5,227 nt of DNA from Methanobacteriota archaeon (lineage in GTDB: Archaea; Halobacteriota; Methanosarcinia; Methanosarcinales; Methanoperedenaceae). The stretch covers positions 1 through 5,227 of the forward strand of contig JAHIHJ010000291.1 in NCBI GenBank assembly GCA_018899795.1, read 5' to 3'. Made by a program: the position numbers and the translations under genes. Below, piece by piece: positions 1-4,687 of the stretch. How positions within the stretch are numbered: the stretch's first letter is position 1; each line of letters starts with the position of its first letter. The notes beneath the pieces are model-generated. The model worked only from the letters and a program-made list of their open reading frames with translations, did no database searches and had not been told where the DNA came from.

Positions 1-1
1 C

Positions 2-247
2 AATATCTACCAGCCTAAACAGGTGAAGGACATATCAAGAAAGAACATCAGAAAAAGTAAAACAGATAAGAGAGATGCAAGAACCCTTTCTAGAGTGCAT
101 CTTGAGATCCCACCTCCACAAACAGATTATAGTGACAGGGAAATGTATGATATTCGTGAAATCATCCTGCAGAGATTTTGTTATAAAGATATTCGAACAA
201 ATCTTAAAAATAAATTCAGAAGAAATCTGAGCCTCAGGCAAACTTAA
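2..247 (+). pseudogene. IS110-family transposase remnant (truncated, runs off left edge)
   Basis: The frame is open from the left edge, reading N-I-Y-Q-P-K-Q-V-K-D before the first GTG at 23, so the true start lies outside the window. The segment KSKTDKRDARTLSR matches the KTD-x-x-DA block that ends the N-terminal DEDD (RuvC-like) catalytic domain of IS110/IS1111 transposases. About 40 residues later, IREIILQRFCYKDIRTNLKN resembles the family's LRELxRxRxxLVxxRTxLKN helix. Intact members are about 300-400 residues and continue into a C-terminal Transposase_20 domain; here the frame stops at 247, soon after the helix, and I see no continuation in other frames. Inference: a dead insertion-sequence fragment. 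The assignment rests on two motifs only and could be strengthened by the sequence to the left. Confidence 0.7.
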
Positions 248-340
248 TAGCATAGCTTAAAAATCTAAAATAAACCCTATTAAATGCTCAAATACCAAAA
301 AATTTCATATAAGAAGCTCTGGCTTATTCAAAATCAACAC

Positions 341-407
341 CGAACTGGTACGAACTTGTACTAACTCTGGTTATCGTGAGTTCGTATTGAGTTTGCTGTG
401 AGTTCGT
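341..407. repeat. Two opposed short tandem arrays (CGAACT x3 facing AGTTCG x3)
   Basis: The left array has three 10-bp units in exact register at 341, 351 and 361: CGAACTGGTA, CGAACTTGTA and CTAACTCTGG. The right array has three 11-bp units at 377, 388 and 399: TGAGTTCGTAT, TGAGTTTGCTG and TGAGTTCGTTG. The core of the left array (CGAACT) is the reverse complement of the core of the right array (AGTTCG), so the block is an inverted pair of arrays about one helical turn per unit, separated by a short middle segment (TTATCG). It could form a cruciform or RNA stem, bind a protein cooperatively, or be part of a dispersed repeat family. Function unknown. Confidence 0.6.
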
Positions 408-452
408 TGTTAAATTCTCCAGTACATCGCTGGCGCGCAAAGTAATACGGCA

Positions 453-476
453 GCGCCTTGGGTTTTGCAGAGGCGC
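453..476. repeat. GC-rich inverted repeat
   Basis: Arms GCGCCT (453-458) and AGGCGC (471-476) are perfectly complementary around a 12-nt loop. The segment is conspicuously GC-rich in an AT-rich intergenic region, and a further TGGCGC lies at 431-436, which could pair with GCGCCA at 473-478 instead. There is no T-run after it, so it does not look like a terminator. Confidence 0.35.
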
Positions 477-573
477 CACAAATTAATTTAGTGTGATTTA
501 TAAATTTCGGATGAACAAATTGAAAGTAAAAGGGAAACACCGCTTTGTAAGGATACATTCTACAAGTAAGAAA

Positions 574-690
574 ATGATCCGGATACTATGGGCTTTAGAG
601 CACCATAAGCAGGTATACAGCCCTCAATAAGAAAGTGATTTGACAACCCTTCTATGACATTATTTTAGCGGATGCTCCGGATAAAATGGG
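574..690. repeat. Imperfect 19-bp direct repeat pair
   Basis: The sequences at 574-592 and 672-690 share the pattern ATG-n-TCCGGATA-nn-ATGGG, identical at 16 of 19 positions and offset by 98 bp. They could be target-site or end duplications left by a small lost element, or chance similarity. Confidence 0.3.
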
Positions 691-710
691 GAAAATATCC
701 AACCGAAAAA
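691..710 (-). terminator. Possible weak terminator of the znu operon
   Basis: About 20 bases after the znuB stop codon the minus strand has a run of five T (710-706) followed by a run of four T (695-692). Archaeal termination needs T-rich stretches rather than hairpins, so this is plausible, but both runs are short. Confidence 0.3.
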
Positions 711-727
711 GCTAATATTATGTGTCT

Positions 728-1558
728 TTACTCAACACTCGCAGGCGCCTGTAACCACGCTGGCAGTAAATGTTTAACGAAAGAAGTTAAAAGAAAAGCC
801 GCCCCTAAAACTAAAACAATAGTTGCACCAGAAGCCAAATCAAATACATAAGAGAGCCATAAACCTGTTACAGTTAGAATAATTCCAGTAAACATTGAAA
901 GGAGCATTAATTTTTTTATGTTATAAGTAAACTGCCTGCATATAGTTGCAGGAATTGTTAGCAGGGCTATAACGAGAATAACCCCTACAACCCTTATTAG
1001 AACAACAACACTCAAAGCAACTAAACATAAGAGCAATAAGTACAAACTTTGAGTCGGAACTCCCACCACCTTTGAAAATTCTTCATCAAAAGACATTGCT
1101 GTAAATTCCCTGTAGAATAAAAACACAGTCAAAATAATCACCACATCTAACAATAGCATCATAATCAAGTCAGAAGAAGGAACTGTAAGAATACTTCCAA
1201 ATAAATAACTGAATAAATCAGGGGCATAGCCAGGGCTTAGACCAATAAAAATGATTCCTAATGCCATACCAACTGTCCACGATATTCCAATAGCCGCATC
1301 TTCACTTACTTTTGTTTTTTTACTGATAGTTCCGATACCAAGTGCAGACAGTATGCTGAAGGGGATGGCAGCCAGAATAGGATTTATTCCAAGCAAATAG
1401 CCTAAACCAATTCCTCCAAATGCGGCATGAGAAATCCCGCCACTAATAAAGACCATTCTTTTTATAACAACATATGTACCAACAATTCCGCAGGCTATAC
1501 TTGCTAAAACAGCAGCCATCAAAGCATTTCTCATAAATTCATACTGAAGAATTTCCAT
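728..1558 (-). CDS. znuB: Zinc (metal) ABC transporter permease, ZnuB-like
   Basis: This is a membrane permease of the ABC-3 family (ZnuB/MntB/TroC type), 276 residues, the usual family length. It forms the channel for Zn(II), or a similar divalent metal, across the cytoplasmic membrane. Eight or so hydrophobic segments are visible from about residue 9 to 262. The family hallmark [18 protein letters not shown] follows the first membrane helix, and [11 protein letters not shown] around the middle resembles the cytoplasmic coupling loop that contacts the ATPase. The frame is open up to 1624, but that extension ([11 protein letters not shown]...) lies inside znuC and is hydrophilic. I chose the second ATG of ATGATG, at 1558, because AGGA (1569-1566) lies 7 nt upstream; the ATG at 1561 is the alternative and adds one Met. 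The start overlaps the TGA of znuC (1560-1558), which suggests translational coupling. It is the last gene of the operon. Confidence 0.93.
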   Translation of the reverse strand: MEILQYEFMRNALMAAVLASIACGIVGTYVVIKRMVFISGGISHAAFGGIGLGYLLGINPILAAIPFSILSALGIGTISKKTKVSEDAAIGISWTVGMALGIIFIGLSPGYAPDLFSYLFGSILTVPSSDLIMMLLLDVVIILTVFLFYREFTAMSFDEEFSKVVGVPTQSLYLLLLCLVALSVVVLIRVVGVILVIALLTIPATICRQFTYNIKKLMLLSMFTGIILTVTGLWLSYVFDLASGATIVLVLGAAFLLTSFVKHLLPAWLQAPASVE

Positions 1559-2316
1559 CATTTTTTCCTGTGCCCCCCCAATACCCTGTGTGGAACTCCA
1601 TGGGCTATCAGTTCTACTGGACATTTGTATACTTCCTCAAGCTTCTTCAATCCTTCTTCTACCGGACCGTGATAAAATAACCTGCGATTTAAACAAGCAA
1701 TCATCTCTACATGCGTGGAAACAACGCCAATATCATGGGTTACTATAACTATTGCCATCTTTTTCTTAAGCTCTAAAAGTAATTCATAGAATGATTTTTG
1801 CATCTCTGGATCAATACTTGCCATTGGTTCATCAAGCAGAAGCAATTTTGGTTCTCTTACGATTGCTCTTGCTACAAAAACTCTTTGCAACTGCCCACCT
1901 GATAGCTTACCTATCTGTCTGTCTTCGAATTCGAGCATTCCGACAGTTTCCAGAGCATTTGCAGCAGTTTCTTTATCGTTCTCAGAATAGTTTTTGAATA
2001 CTCTATTGTATCTTCCCATAAGAACTGCATCAAAAACATTTATTGGAAAATTTAAATCAAAGAAAGTATGTTGAGGGAGATATCCGATCAATTTTCTTCC
2101 TTCTTCTGGAGTTTTTCCAAAAAGCTCAATTTTCCCTCTATTTGGCTTGACCAGTCCAAGAATAACTTTTAGTAATGTAGTCTTTCCACCACCATTTGGA
2201 CCTATAATGGCAAGAAAATCATTTTGCTTTATAGAGAGATTGATCTCTTCAAGAACAGGAATGCTATTTAAGTGAACTGATACATCTTGTAAGCTGACAA
2301 TTTCTTCATTCATCAT
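1558..2316 (-). CDS. znuC: Zinc (metal) ABC transporter ATP-binding protein, ZnuC-like
   Basis: This 252-residue cytoplasmic ATPase powers the ZnuB permease. All ABC motifs are intact: Walker [10 protein letters not shown] (39-47), Q-loop Gln82 (YLPQ), signature LSGGQ (138-142), Walker B LLLLDEP (158-164), D-loop SID (167-169) and H-loop His194 (VTHD). The C-terminal tail with [17 protein letters not shown] is characteristic of the Zn/Mn (ABC-3 partner) ATPases rather than other importers. Two adjacent in-frame ATGs (2316 and 2313) can start it; neither has a strong Shine-Dalgarno, and the ATG lies only 12 nt after the znuA stop, so it probably depends on coupling to znuA translation. Its stop overlaps the znuB start. 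I cannot tell Zn from Mn by the ATPase alone; the binding protein and gene set favour Zn. Confidence 0.94.
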   Translation of the reverse strand: MMNEEIVSLQDVSVHLNSIPVLEEINLSIKQNDFLAIIGPNGGGKTTLLKVILGLVKPNRGKIELFGKTPEEGRKLIGYLPQHTFFDLNFPINVFDAVLMGRYNRVFKNYSENDKETAANALETVGMLEFEDRQIGKLSGGQLQRVFVARAIVREPKLLLLDEPMASIDPEMQKSFYELLLELKKKMAIVIVTHDIGVVSTHVEMIACLNRRLFYHGPVEEGLKKLEEVYKCPVELIAHGVPHRVLGGHRKK

Positions 2317-2328
2317 ATCAGCTTTACT

Positions 2329-3237
2329 CTAAACCTTCGCAAAAGCTTCGGCAACTTTACGCATATTTTCCAAATAGCTCTTTTCCAAAGGACTTATCAG
2401 AACAACTTCTCCATCAATTTCTTTAGCTACAACCTCTGCGCTTTTTGTGCTGAATTGAGGCGATGCAAAGATTACAGTTATGTTATTCTCCTTTGCCTGT
2501 TTTATTAAATTAGCAATTCCTTGCGGAGTTGGCTCCTTGCCTTCTCCTTCAATCGGTATTTGCTCTAATCCATAATCTCTTGCAAAGTATGCCCATGCAG
2601 GATGATACACCATGATTTTTCTATTCTTCTTCCCAGAAAGTGCCTGGGTAATTTCATTATCTAATTCGTCTAACTCTTGCAGGTATTTTTCCTTATTTCT
2701 TGCATAATATTCCTGATTGGCAGGGTCTATCTGAATCAAACCTTGATATATGTTTTCGACCATTATCTTTGCATTCTTGGGAGAAAGCCATATATGTGGA
2801 TCCACTCCATGATGTTCATGTTCTTCTTTGTGTTCGTGAGGTTCCCCATCATGCTCTCCCTCTATAAGTTCCATTCTCTTTGAACAATCGATAACCAGCA
2901 TGCCTTTATTAACAGAAATTATTTTATCCATCCATGCCAATTCGAATTCAACTCCTGAACCTACCTTAGCGTACATTTTTGCTTTGCTAACCTCTTTTAG
3001 CTGGGAAGGTGTTGGTTCATAGGTGTGCGGAGATGCTTCAGGAGGAACCATCACTACTACCTGTACTTTATCCCCACCCACCTTCTCAACAAATTCAGCC
3101 TGAGGAAGTATGCTAACAACTACACCTATCCTCTTGTTAATTTCTTTTTCTGTTTGTGGAACCTCTACGCATCCTGTGAAAATCACAAGCAAGATAATGA
3201 GTAATATGAGAGTAAATACATGCTTCATTAAGTTCAT
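2329..3237 (-). CDS. znuA: Zinc-binding lipoprotein of ABC transporter, ZnuA-like
   Basis: This cluster A-I solute-binding protein (302 residues) is anchored outside the membrane. The N-terminus has Lys5 followed by a strongly hydrophobic stretch and a lipobox FTGC with Cys23. Ligand motifs of the zinc-type subfamily are present: His71 in SPHTYEP, His148 in DPHIW and His212 in YHPAW. Three His rather than two His plus Glu argues for zinc over manganese. A charged loop at about 126-144 contains six His (129, 134, 136, 140, 142, 143), typical of ZnuA metal-capturing loops. Near the C-terminus, ISPL replaces the usual LDPL, so the family Asp is Ser282. The frame is open to 3273, but the ATG at 3237 has AGGT (3248-3245) 7 nt upstream and begins 1 nt after the stop of the preceding regulator, so I chose it. 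The ATG at 3228 is a shorter alternative. Confidence 0.92.
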   Translation of the reverse strand: MNLMKHVFTLILLIILLVIFTGCVEVPQTEKEINKRIGVVVSILPQAEFVEKVGGDKVQVVVMVPPEASPHTYEPTPSQLKEVSKAKMYAKVGSGVEFELAWMDKIISVNKGMLVIDCSKRMELIEGEHDGEPHEHKEEHEHHGVDPHIWLSPKNAKIMVENIYQGLIQIDPANQEYYARNKEKYLQELDELDNEITQALSGKKNRKIMVYHPAWAYFARDYGLEQIPIEGEGKEPTPQGIANLIKQAKENNITVIFASPQFSTKSAEVVAKEIDGEVVLISPLEKSYLENMRKVAEAFAKV

Positions 3238-3238
3238 T

Positions 3239-3694
3239 TCATCGACCTGCCGGACAGCAGCAGCAGGTATCATGACTCATCTGTATTCCACATGGACTGT
3301 GATCAGGGTGGGAAAGATTCATGCACAGCAAATCCACAACATTTTTCGTGACAAAATATTCGAATCTTCGTGCGGCTTCGCATGCGGTTTTTGCATCCAT
3401 CCCCATACCTGCAAGCATACATACTATAAGTCCGTGCCGCCTGTTTAAGAATTCGGCGTACTCTACACCTTTTTCTGTCAAAGAACAGCCGTGATAGGGT
3501 GTATAGATTATCAAATCTGTCTTTGCGAGTTCAAGTAATATCTTGGTTGTCGTGGAAGGATCGACCTTGAACTCATCGGATATCTCGGTGGTCTTTGCTC
3601 TTTTCTTTTCGTTGATGAATTTTAGATAATCAATCTTTTTCGGGGATAACTCCAGCCCATTAATGCCTTTCATATCTCCATGTTTGGAGTCCAT
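3239..3694 (-). CDS. DtxR/MntR-like metal-dependent transcriptional regulator, Cys-rich
   Basis: A 151-residue two-domain regulator, first gene of the znu operon, ending 1 nt before znuA. Residues 17-76 form a winged helix (TTEISDEFKVDPSTTTKILLEL, then the wing HGCSLTEKG). Residues 84-127 match the DtxR dimerisation/metal domain (RRHGLI ... MGMD ... EAARRFEY). There is no SH3-like third domain. Aligned by eye to DtxR, His79 is kept (His87), but His98 becomes Cys105, Cys102 becomes Arg109, His106 becomes Tyr113, and the Glu83 position is Val91 with Cys92 next to it. The usual CPHG motif reads SPCG, and the tail ends HDTCCCCPAG. Nine Cys in total suggest a thiolate-rich site, perhaps for zinc. 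Likely role: metal-responsive repressor of its own operon (inference). The start is uncertain: ATG 3694 has no clear Shine-Dalgarno; ATG 3673 has GGAG only 2 nt upstream. Confidence 0.82.
   Translation of the reverse strand: MDSKHGDMKGINGLELSPKKIDYLKFINEKKRAKTTEISDEFKVDPSTTTKILLELAKTDLIIYTPYHGCSLTEKGVEYAEFLNRRHGLIVCMLAGMGMDAKTACEAARRFEYFVTKNVVDLLCMNLSHPDHSPCGIQMSHDTCCCCPAGR
3245..3248 (-). promoter_or_regulatory. Shine-Dalgarno deciding the znuA start
   Basis: AGGT on the minus strand, 7 nt before the ATG at 3237 and inside the last codons of the upstream regulator gene. It supports starting znuA at 3237 rather than at the upstream codon at 3273, which would overlap the regulator by 35 bases and has no lipoprotein signal at its beginning. 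Confidence 0.6.
3676..3689. promoter_or_regulatory. Inverted repeat at the regulator start, possible operator
   Basis: Arms CTCCA (3676-3680) and TGGAG (3685-3689) with a 4-nt spacer. It lies inside the first codons if the regulator starts at 3694, or directly upstream if it starts at 3673, and within about 20 bases of the expected transcription start. This would suit an autoregulatory operator, but five-base arms are short. Confidence 0.3.
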
Positions 3695-3710
3695 CCAAAT
3701 ATAGTTTTCT

Positions 3711-3727
3711 GTTTATAGGGATATAAG
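3711..3727 (-). promoter_or_regulatory. Promoter (TATA box candidates) of the regulator-znuACB operon
   Basis: On the minus strand, CTTATAT (3727-3721) and CTATAAAC (3718-3711) are AT-rich TATA-box candidates. With the archaeal distance of about 25 bases, transcription would begin near 3698 or 3690. The second placement would favour translation from the ATG at 3673. The intergenic gap is only 50 bases and also holds the upstream gene's terminator. Confidence 0.45.
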
Positions 3728-3728
3728 G

Positions 3729-3736
3729 AAAAAAAA
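3729..3736 (-). terminator. T-run terminator after the winged-helix gene
   Basis: Eight consecutive T on the minus strand, starting 8 nt after the stop codon of the gene ending at 3745. Such T-tracts are sufficient for archaeal RNA polymerase termination. This would separate the upstream two-gene unit from the znu operon. Confidence 0.55.
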
Positions 3737-3744
3737 CGTGAGCA

Positions 3745-4221
3745 TCATTCTCTAAGAAACGCTACCTCTATCGATGATAGCAGAGAATTACTCATATCAT
3801 CCCGACCAACCACCCTGCCGCAGACAAGGAGTTTTTCTGAGGATATATTTATTCTATCCCCGGTTTTGAAATCCCGGATATCTCCTGAAACACGAAATAT
3901 GCCGCTATTTGGCGGTTTAAATTTGAGTTCCTGCAGCGTGACGCTGCTCAATCTATTGTTAAGATATACCGGAACTGGATCAGTTTCCTGACTGAAACTT
4001 AAGGTCTCGTGCGCAAGACCGGTGGGAAAGTACCCGCCCTTAGGTCCAGGTACACTTTTTACCAGTTTAATACTTTTCAGAAGTTGTAACAGGTTCCTGA
4101 CAGTTCCTGGGCTTCGTTGAATACATTCTGCGACTTCATTGCACCTTACAGCTCTACCTGTCTTTTCATTCAGGTCTACCAGTACCCTGATAATTTCTTT
4201 TTGTGTGTTTGTTAATTTCAT
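3745..4221 (-). CDS. Small winged-helix transcriptional regulator (COG2524-like HTH, no CBS)
   Basis: A 158-residue protein. Residues 3-68 are a winged helix: LTNTQKEIIRVLVDL, then NEVAECIQRSPGTVRNLLQLLKS as the helix-turn-helix, then the wing VPGPKGGYFPTG. The RSPGTVRN and PGPKGGY motifs are those of the HTH module found in front of CBS domains in archaeal COG2524 regulators. Here, instead of CBS domains, residues from about 86 onward form a small probable beta domain (FRVSGDIRDFKTGDRINI ... CGRVVGRDD). I believe similar short proteins occur in methanogens, but I cannot name the ligand or target. The frame is open to a GTG at 4272, but ATG 4221 has GAGGG (4231-4227) 5 nt upstream and begins exactly at the domain, so I chose it. 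It lies 54 nt after the 83-residue gene, probably in one transcript with it. Confidence 0.78.
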   Translation of the reverse strand: MKLTNTQKEIIRVLVDLNEKTGRAVRCNEVAECIQRSPGTVRNLLQLLKSIKLVKSVPGPKGGYFPTGLAHETLSFSQETDPVPVYLNNRLSSVTLQELKFKPPNSGIFRVSGDIRDFKTGDRINISSEKLLVCGRVVGRDDMSNSLLSSIEVAFLRE

Positions 4222-4226
4222 GTAAT

Positions 4227-4231
4227 CCCTC
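4227..4231 (-). promoter_or_regulatory. Shine-Dalgarno deciding the winged-helix gene start
   Basis: GAGGG on the minus strand, 5 nt before ATG 4221. The in-frame ATG at 4233 is preceded by CACCTCCTATTT, which has no Shine-Dalgarno, so the shorter product is preferred. Confidence 0.6.
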
Positions 4232-4237
4232 ATAAAT

Positions 4238-4276
4238 AGGAGGTGGGGGAATATCTCCCCCGATAAACCCACTCCT
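4238..4276 (-). promoter_or_regulatory. GC-rich hairpin between the small-protein gene and the HTH gene
   Basis: On the minus strand, GGGGGA (4261-4256) pairs with TCCCCC (4250-4245) around a 5-nt loop. Outside it, AGGAG (4276-4272) can pair with CTCCT (4242-4238), extending the structure. It starts at the last base of the small-protein stop codon and ends 7 nt before the Shine-Dalgarno of the next gene. No T-run follows, so it is more likely an RNA-stability or translation-control element, or a processing site, than a terminator. Confidence 0.5.
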
Positions 4277-4527
4277 TACCAGTCCATGGTGTCGCCGCAG
4301 GGTATCCGCATAGCGAGGAGCTTCTGTTCCCTGGGTGCAAGTTTCGGGTACATGACATCCAGGATCGCCAGAGCATGGTAACCTTCCCCATGCTGGTCCT
4401 TAATCGAATCAACAGCCCAATTAAAGGCAGCCAGGACCTTTTCCCCCTGCTTGTATATTTTATTCACTGCCTCATTCACGACCGATTCGACCTCATTTTT
4501 TATATTTTCAGTACTTCCATTAACCAT
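4276..4527 (-). CDS. Small protein of unknown function (83 aa), divergent from nikR
   Basis: I do not recognise this protein. It is supported as a real gene by a strong Shine-Dalgarno, GAGGTG (4540-4535), 7 nt before ATG 4527, and by its position facing nikR across a dyad-rich region. The 83 residues are charged and predicted mostly helical: an amphipathic stretch with repeated acidic residues (about 5-45, ENIKNEVESVVNEAVNKIYK), then YHALAILDVMYPKLAPREQK and a C-terminal tail MRIPCGDTMDW with its only Cys (77). There is no signal peptide, membrane segment or His/Cys cluster that would mark a metal-binding protein. It is probably cytoplasmic and cotranscribed with the winged-helix gene downstream. 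A role in nickel or zinc response would be inference from location only. Confidence 0.72.
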   Translation of the reverse strand: MVNGSTENIKNEVESVVNEAVNKIYKQGEKVLAAFNWAVDSIKDQHGEGYHALAILDVMYPKLAPREQKLLAMRIPCGDTMDW

Positions 4528-4551
4528 CTTTTATCACCTCATCGGCATACT

Positions 4552-4572
4552 AATATGAATTTAGTTCATATT
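4552..4572. promoter_or_regulatory. Perfect dyad, candidate operator in the divergent region
   Basis: Arms AATATGAA (4552-4559) and TTCATATT (4565-4572) are perfect inverted repeats with a 5-nt spacer. With one extra base on one side, the symmetry extends to ACTAA (4549-4553) and TTAGT (4572-4576). It lies 24-45 bases upstream of the small-protein ATG, where a repressor would cover that gene's transcription start, and about 30 bases upstream of the nikR TATA box. The half-site TATGA resembles bacterial NikR half-sites (GTATGA, TCATAC), but the spacing is much shorter than the 16 nt known there. The protein that binds is unknown. Confidence 0.55.
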
Positions 4573-4574
4573 TA

Positions 4575-4602
4575 GTAACACGATATATCATAAAAGTATT
4601 AC
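4575..4602. promoter_or_regulatory. Spaced inverted repeat upstream of nikR TATA box
   Basis: GTAACAC (4575-4581) and GTATTAC (4596-4602) are inverted repeats with one mismatch and a 14-nt spacer. A spaced dyad next to the TATA box is the geometry expected for NikR, which binds two half-sites far apart, so autoregulation is plausible. The centre contains the palindrome GATATATC (4582-4589), which could also be a TATA element for the minus-strand gene. Confidence 0.35.
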
Positions 4603-4612
4603 AAATATAAAA
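4600..4612 (+). promoter_or_regulatory. nikR promoter TATA region
   Basis: TACAAATATAAAA is a good archaeal TATA-box sequence. With the usual 25-base spacing, transcription would start near 4632, leaving a leader of roughly 55 bases before ATG 4688. The identical 13 bases occur at 5170-5182, after nikR. Confidence 0.55.
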
Positions 4613-4660
4613 ACCCTTCCCTCAATTCTGCAAAAAATGCAAAAGATTATACTGTACAAC

Positions 4661-4673
4661 ATCAATTCTTGAT
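4661..4673 (+). repeat. Short inverted repeat just before the nikR ribosome binding site
   Basis: Arms ATCAA (4661-4665) and TTGAT (4669-4673) with a 3-nt loop, ending 3 nt before the GGAG Shine-Dalgarno. It could form a weak hairpin in the leader RNA or be a protein site; an AT-rich 5-bp stem is not strong evidence. Confidence 0.25.
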
Positions 4674-4687
4674 AAAGGAGACTTAAT

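Larger units (their letters stand above)
248..727. other. 480-bp stretch without a convincing gene, with short repeats
   Basis: No frame here has a credible ribosome binding site together with recognisable protein features. The longest open frame (minus, 361-558, 65 codons) runs through the short repeats and the hairpin and shows no family motif. The stretch contains the opposed short repeats at 341-407, a GC-rich hairpin at 453-476 and an imperfect 19-bp direct repeat at 574-592 and 672-690, each listed separately. Together with the transposase remnant to its left, it looks like accumulated debris and interspersed repeat sequence rather than a gene control region, since the neighbouring genes do not start here. 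Confidence 0.6.

Noticed and set aside
35..253. Minus-strand open frame of 72 codons
   Set aside because: It is antisense to the transposase remnant, whose frame shows family motifs; the antisense product has none.
341..407. CRISPR array
   Set aside because: Units are 10-11 bp, contiguous and in two orientations, with no unique spacers and no cas genes nearby.
361..558. Minus-strand open frame of 65 codons starting with ATG
   Set aside because: Its C-terminal third is simply the translation of the short repeats, it crosses a GC-rich inverted repeat, and it has no Shine-Dalgarno or family motif.
1561..1624. N-terminal extension of znuB
   Set aside because: The added 21 residues are hydrophilic, not part of the ABC-3 family, and lie within the znuC C-terminal coding region; the coupled ATGATG start is more credible.
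1791..1997. Plus-strand open frame of 68 codons
   Set aside because: It lies wholly antisense to the znuC core, which carries intact ABC motifs.
2677..2883. Plus-strand open frame of 68 codons with Phe/Met-rich hydrophobic product
   Set aside because: It is antisense to the His/Glu-rich loop of znuA; the hydrophobic look is a by-product of complementing His, Glu and Lys codons.
3110..3448. Plus-strand open frame of 112 codons
   Set aside because: It spans antisense to the junction of the DtxR-like gene and znuA, both well supported, and has no recognisable motif.
3676..3736. Riboswitch or structured RNA before the znu operon
   Set aside because: The gap before the regulator is about 50 bases and holds a terminator and TATA boxes; there is no room for an aptamer, and only a 5-bp inverted repeat is seen.
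4230..4412. Minus-strand open frame of 60 codons
   Set aside because: It overlaps the 83-residue gene in another frame and lacks the strong ribosome binding site that the latter has.
4375..4575. Plus-strand open frame of 66 codons
   Set aside because: It is antisense to the 83-residue gene and runs through the dyad region; no ribosome binding site or motif supports it.
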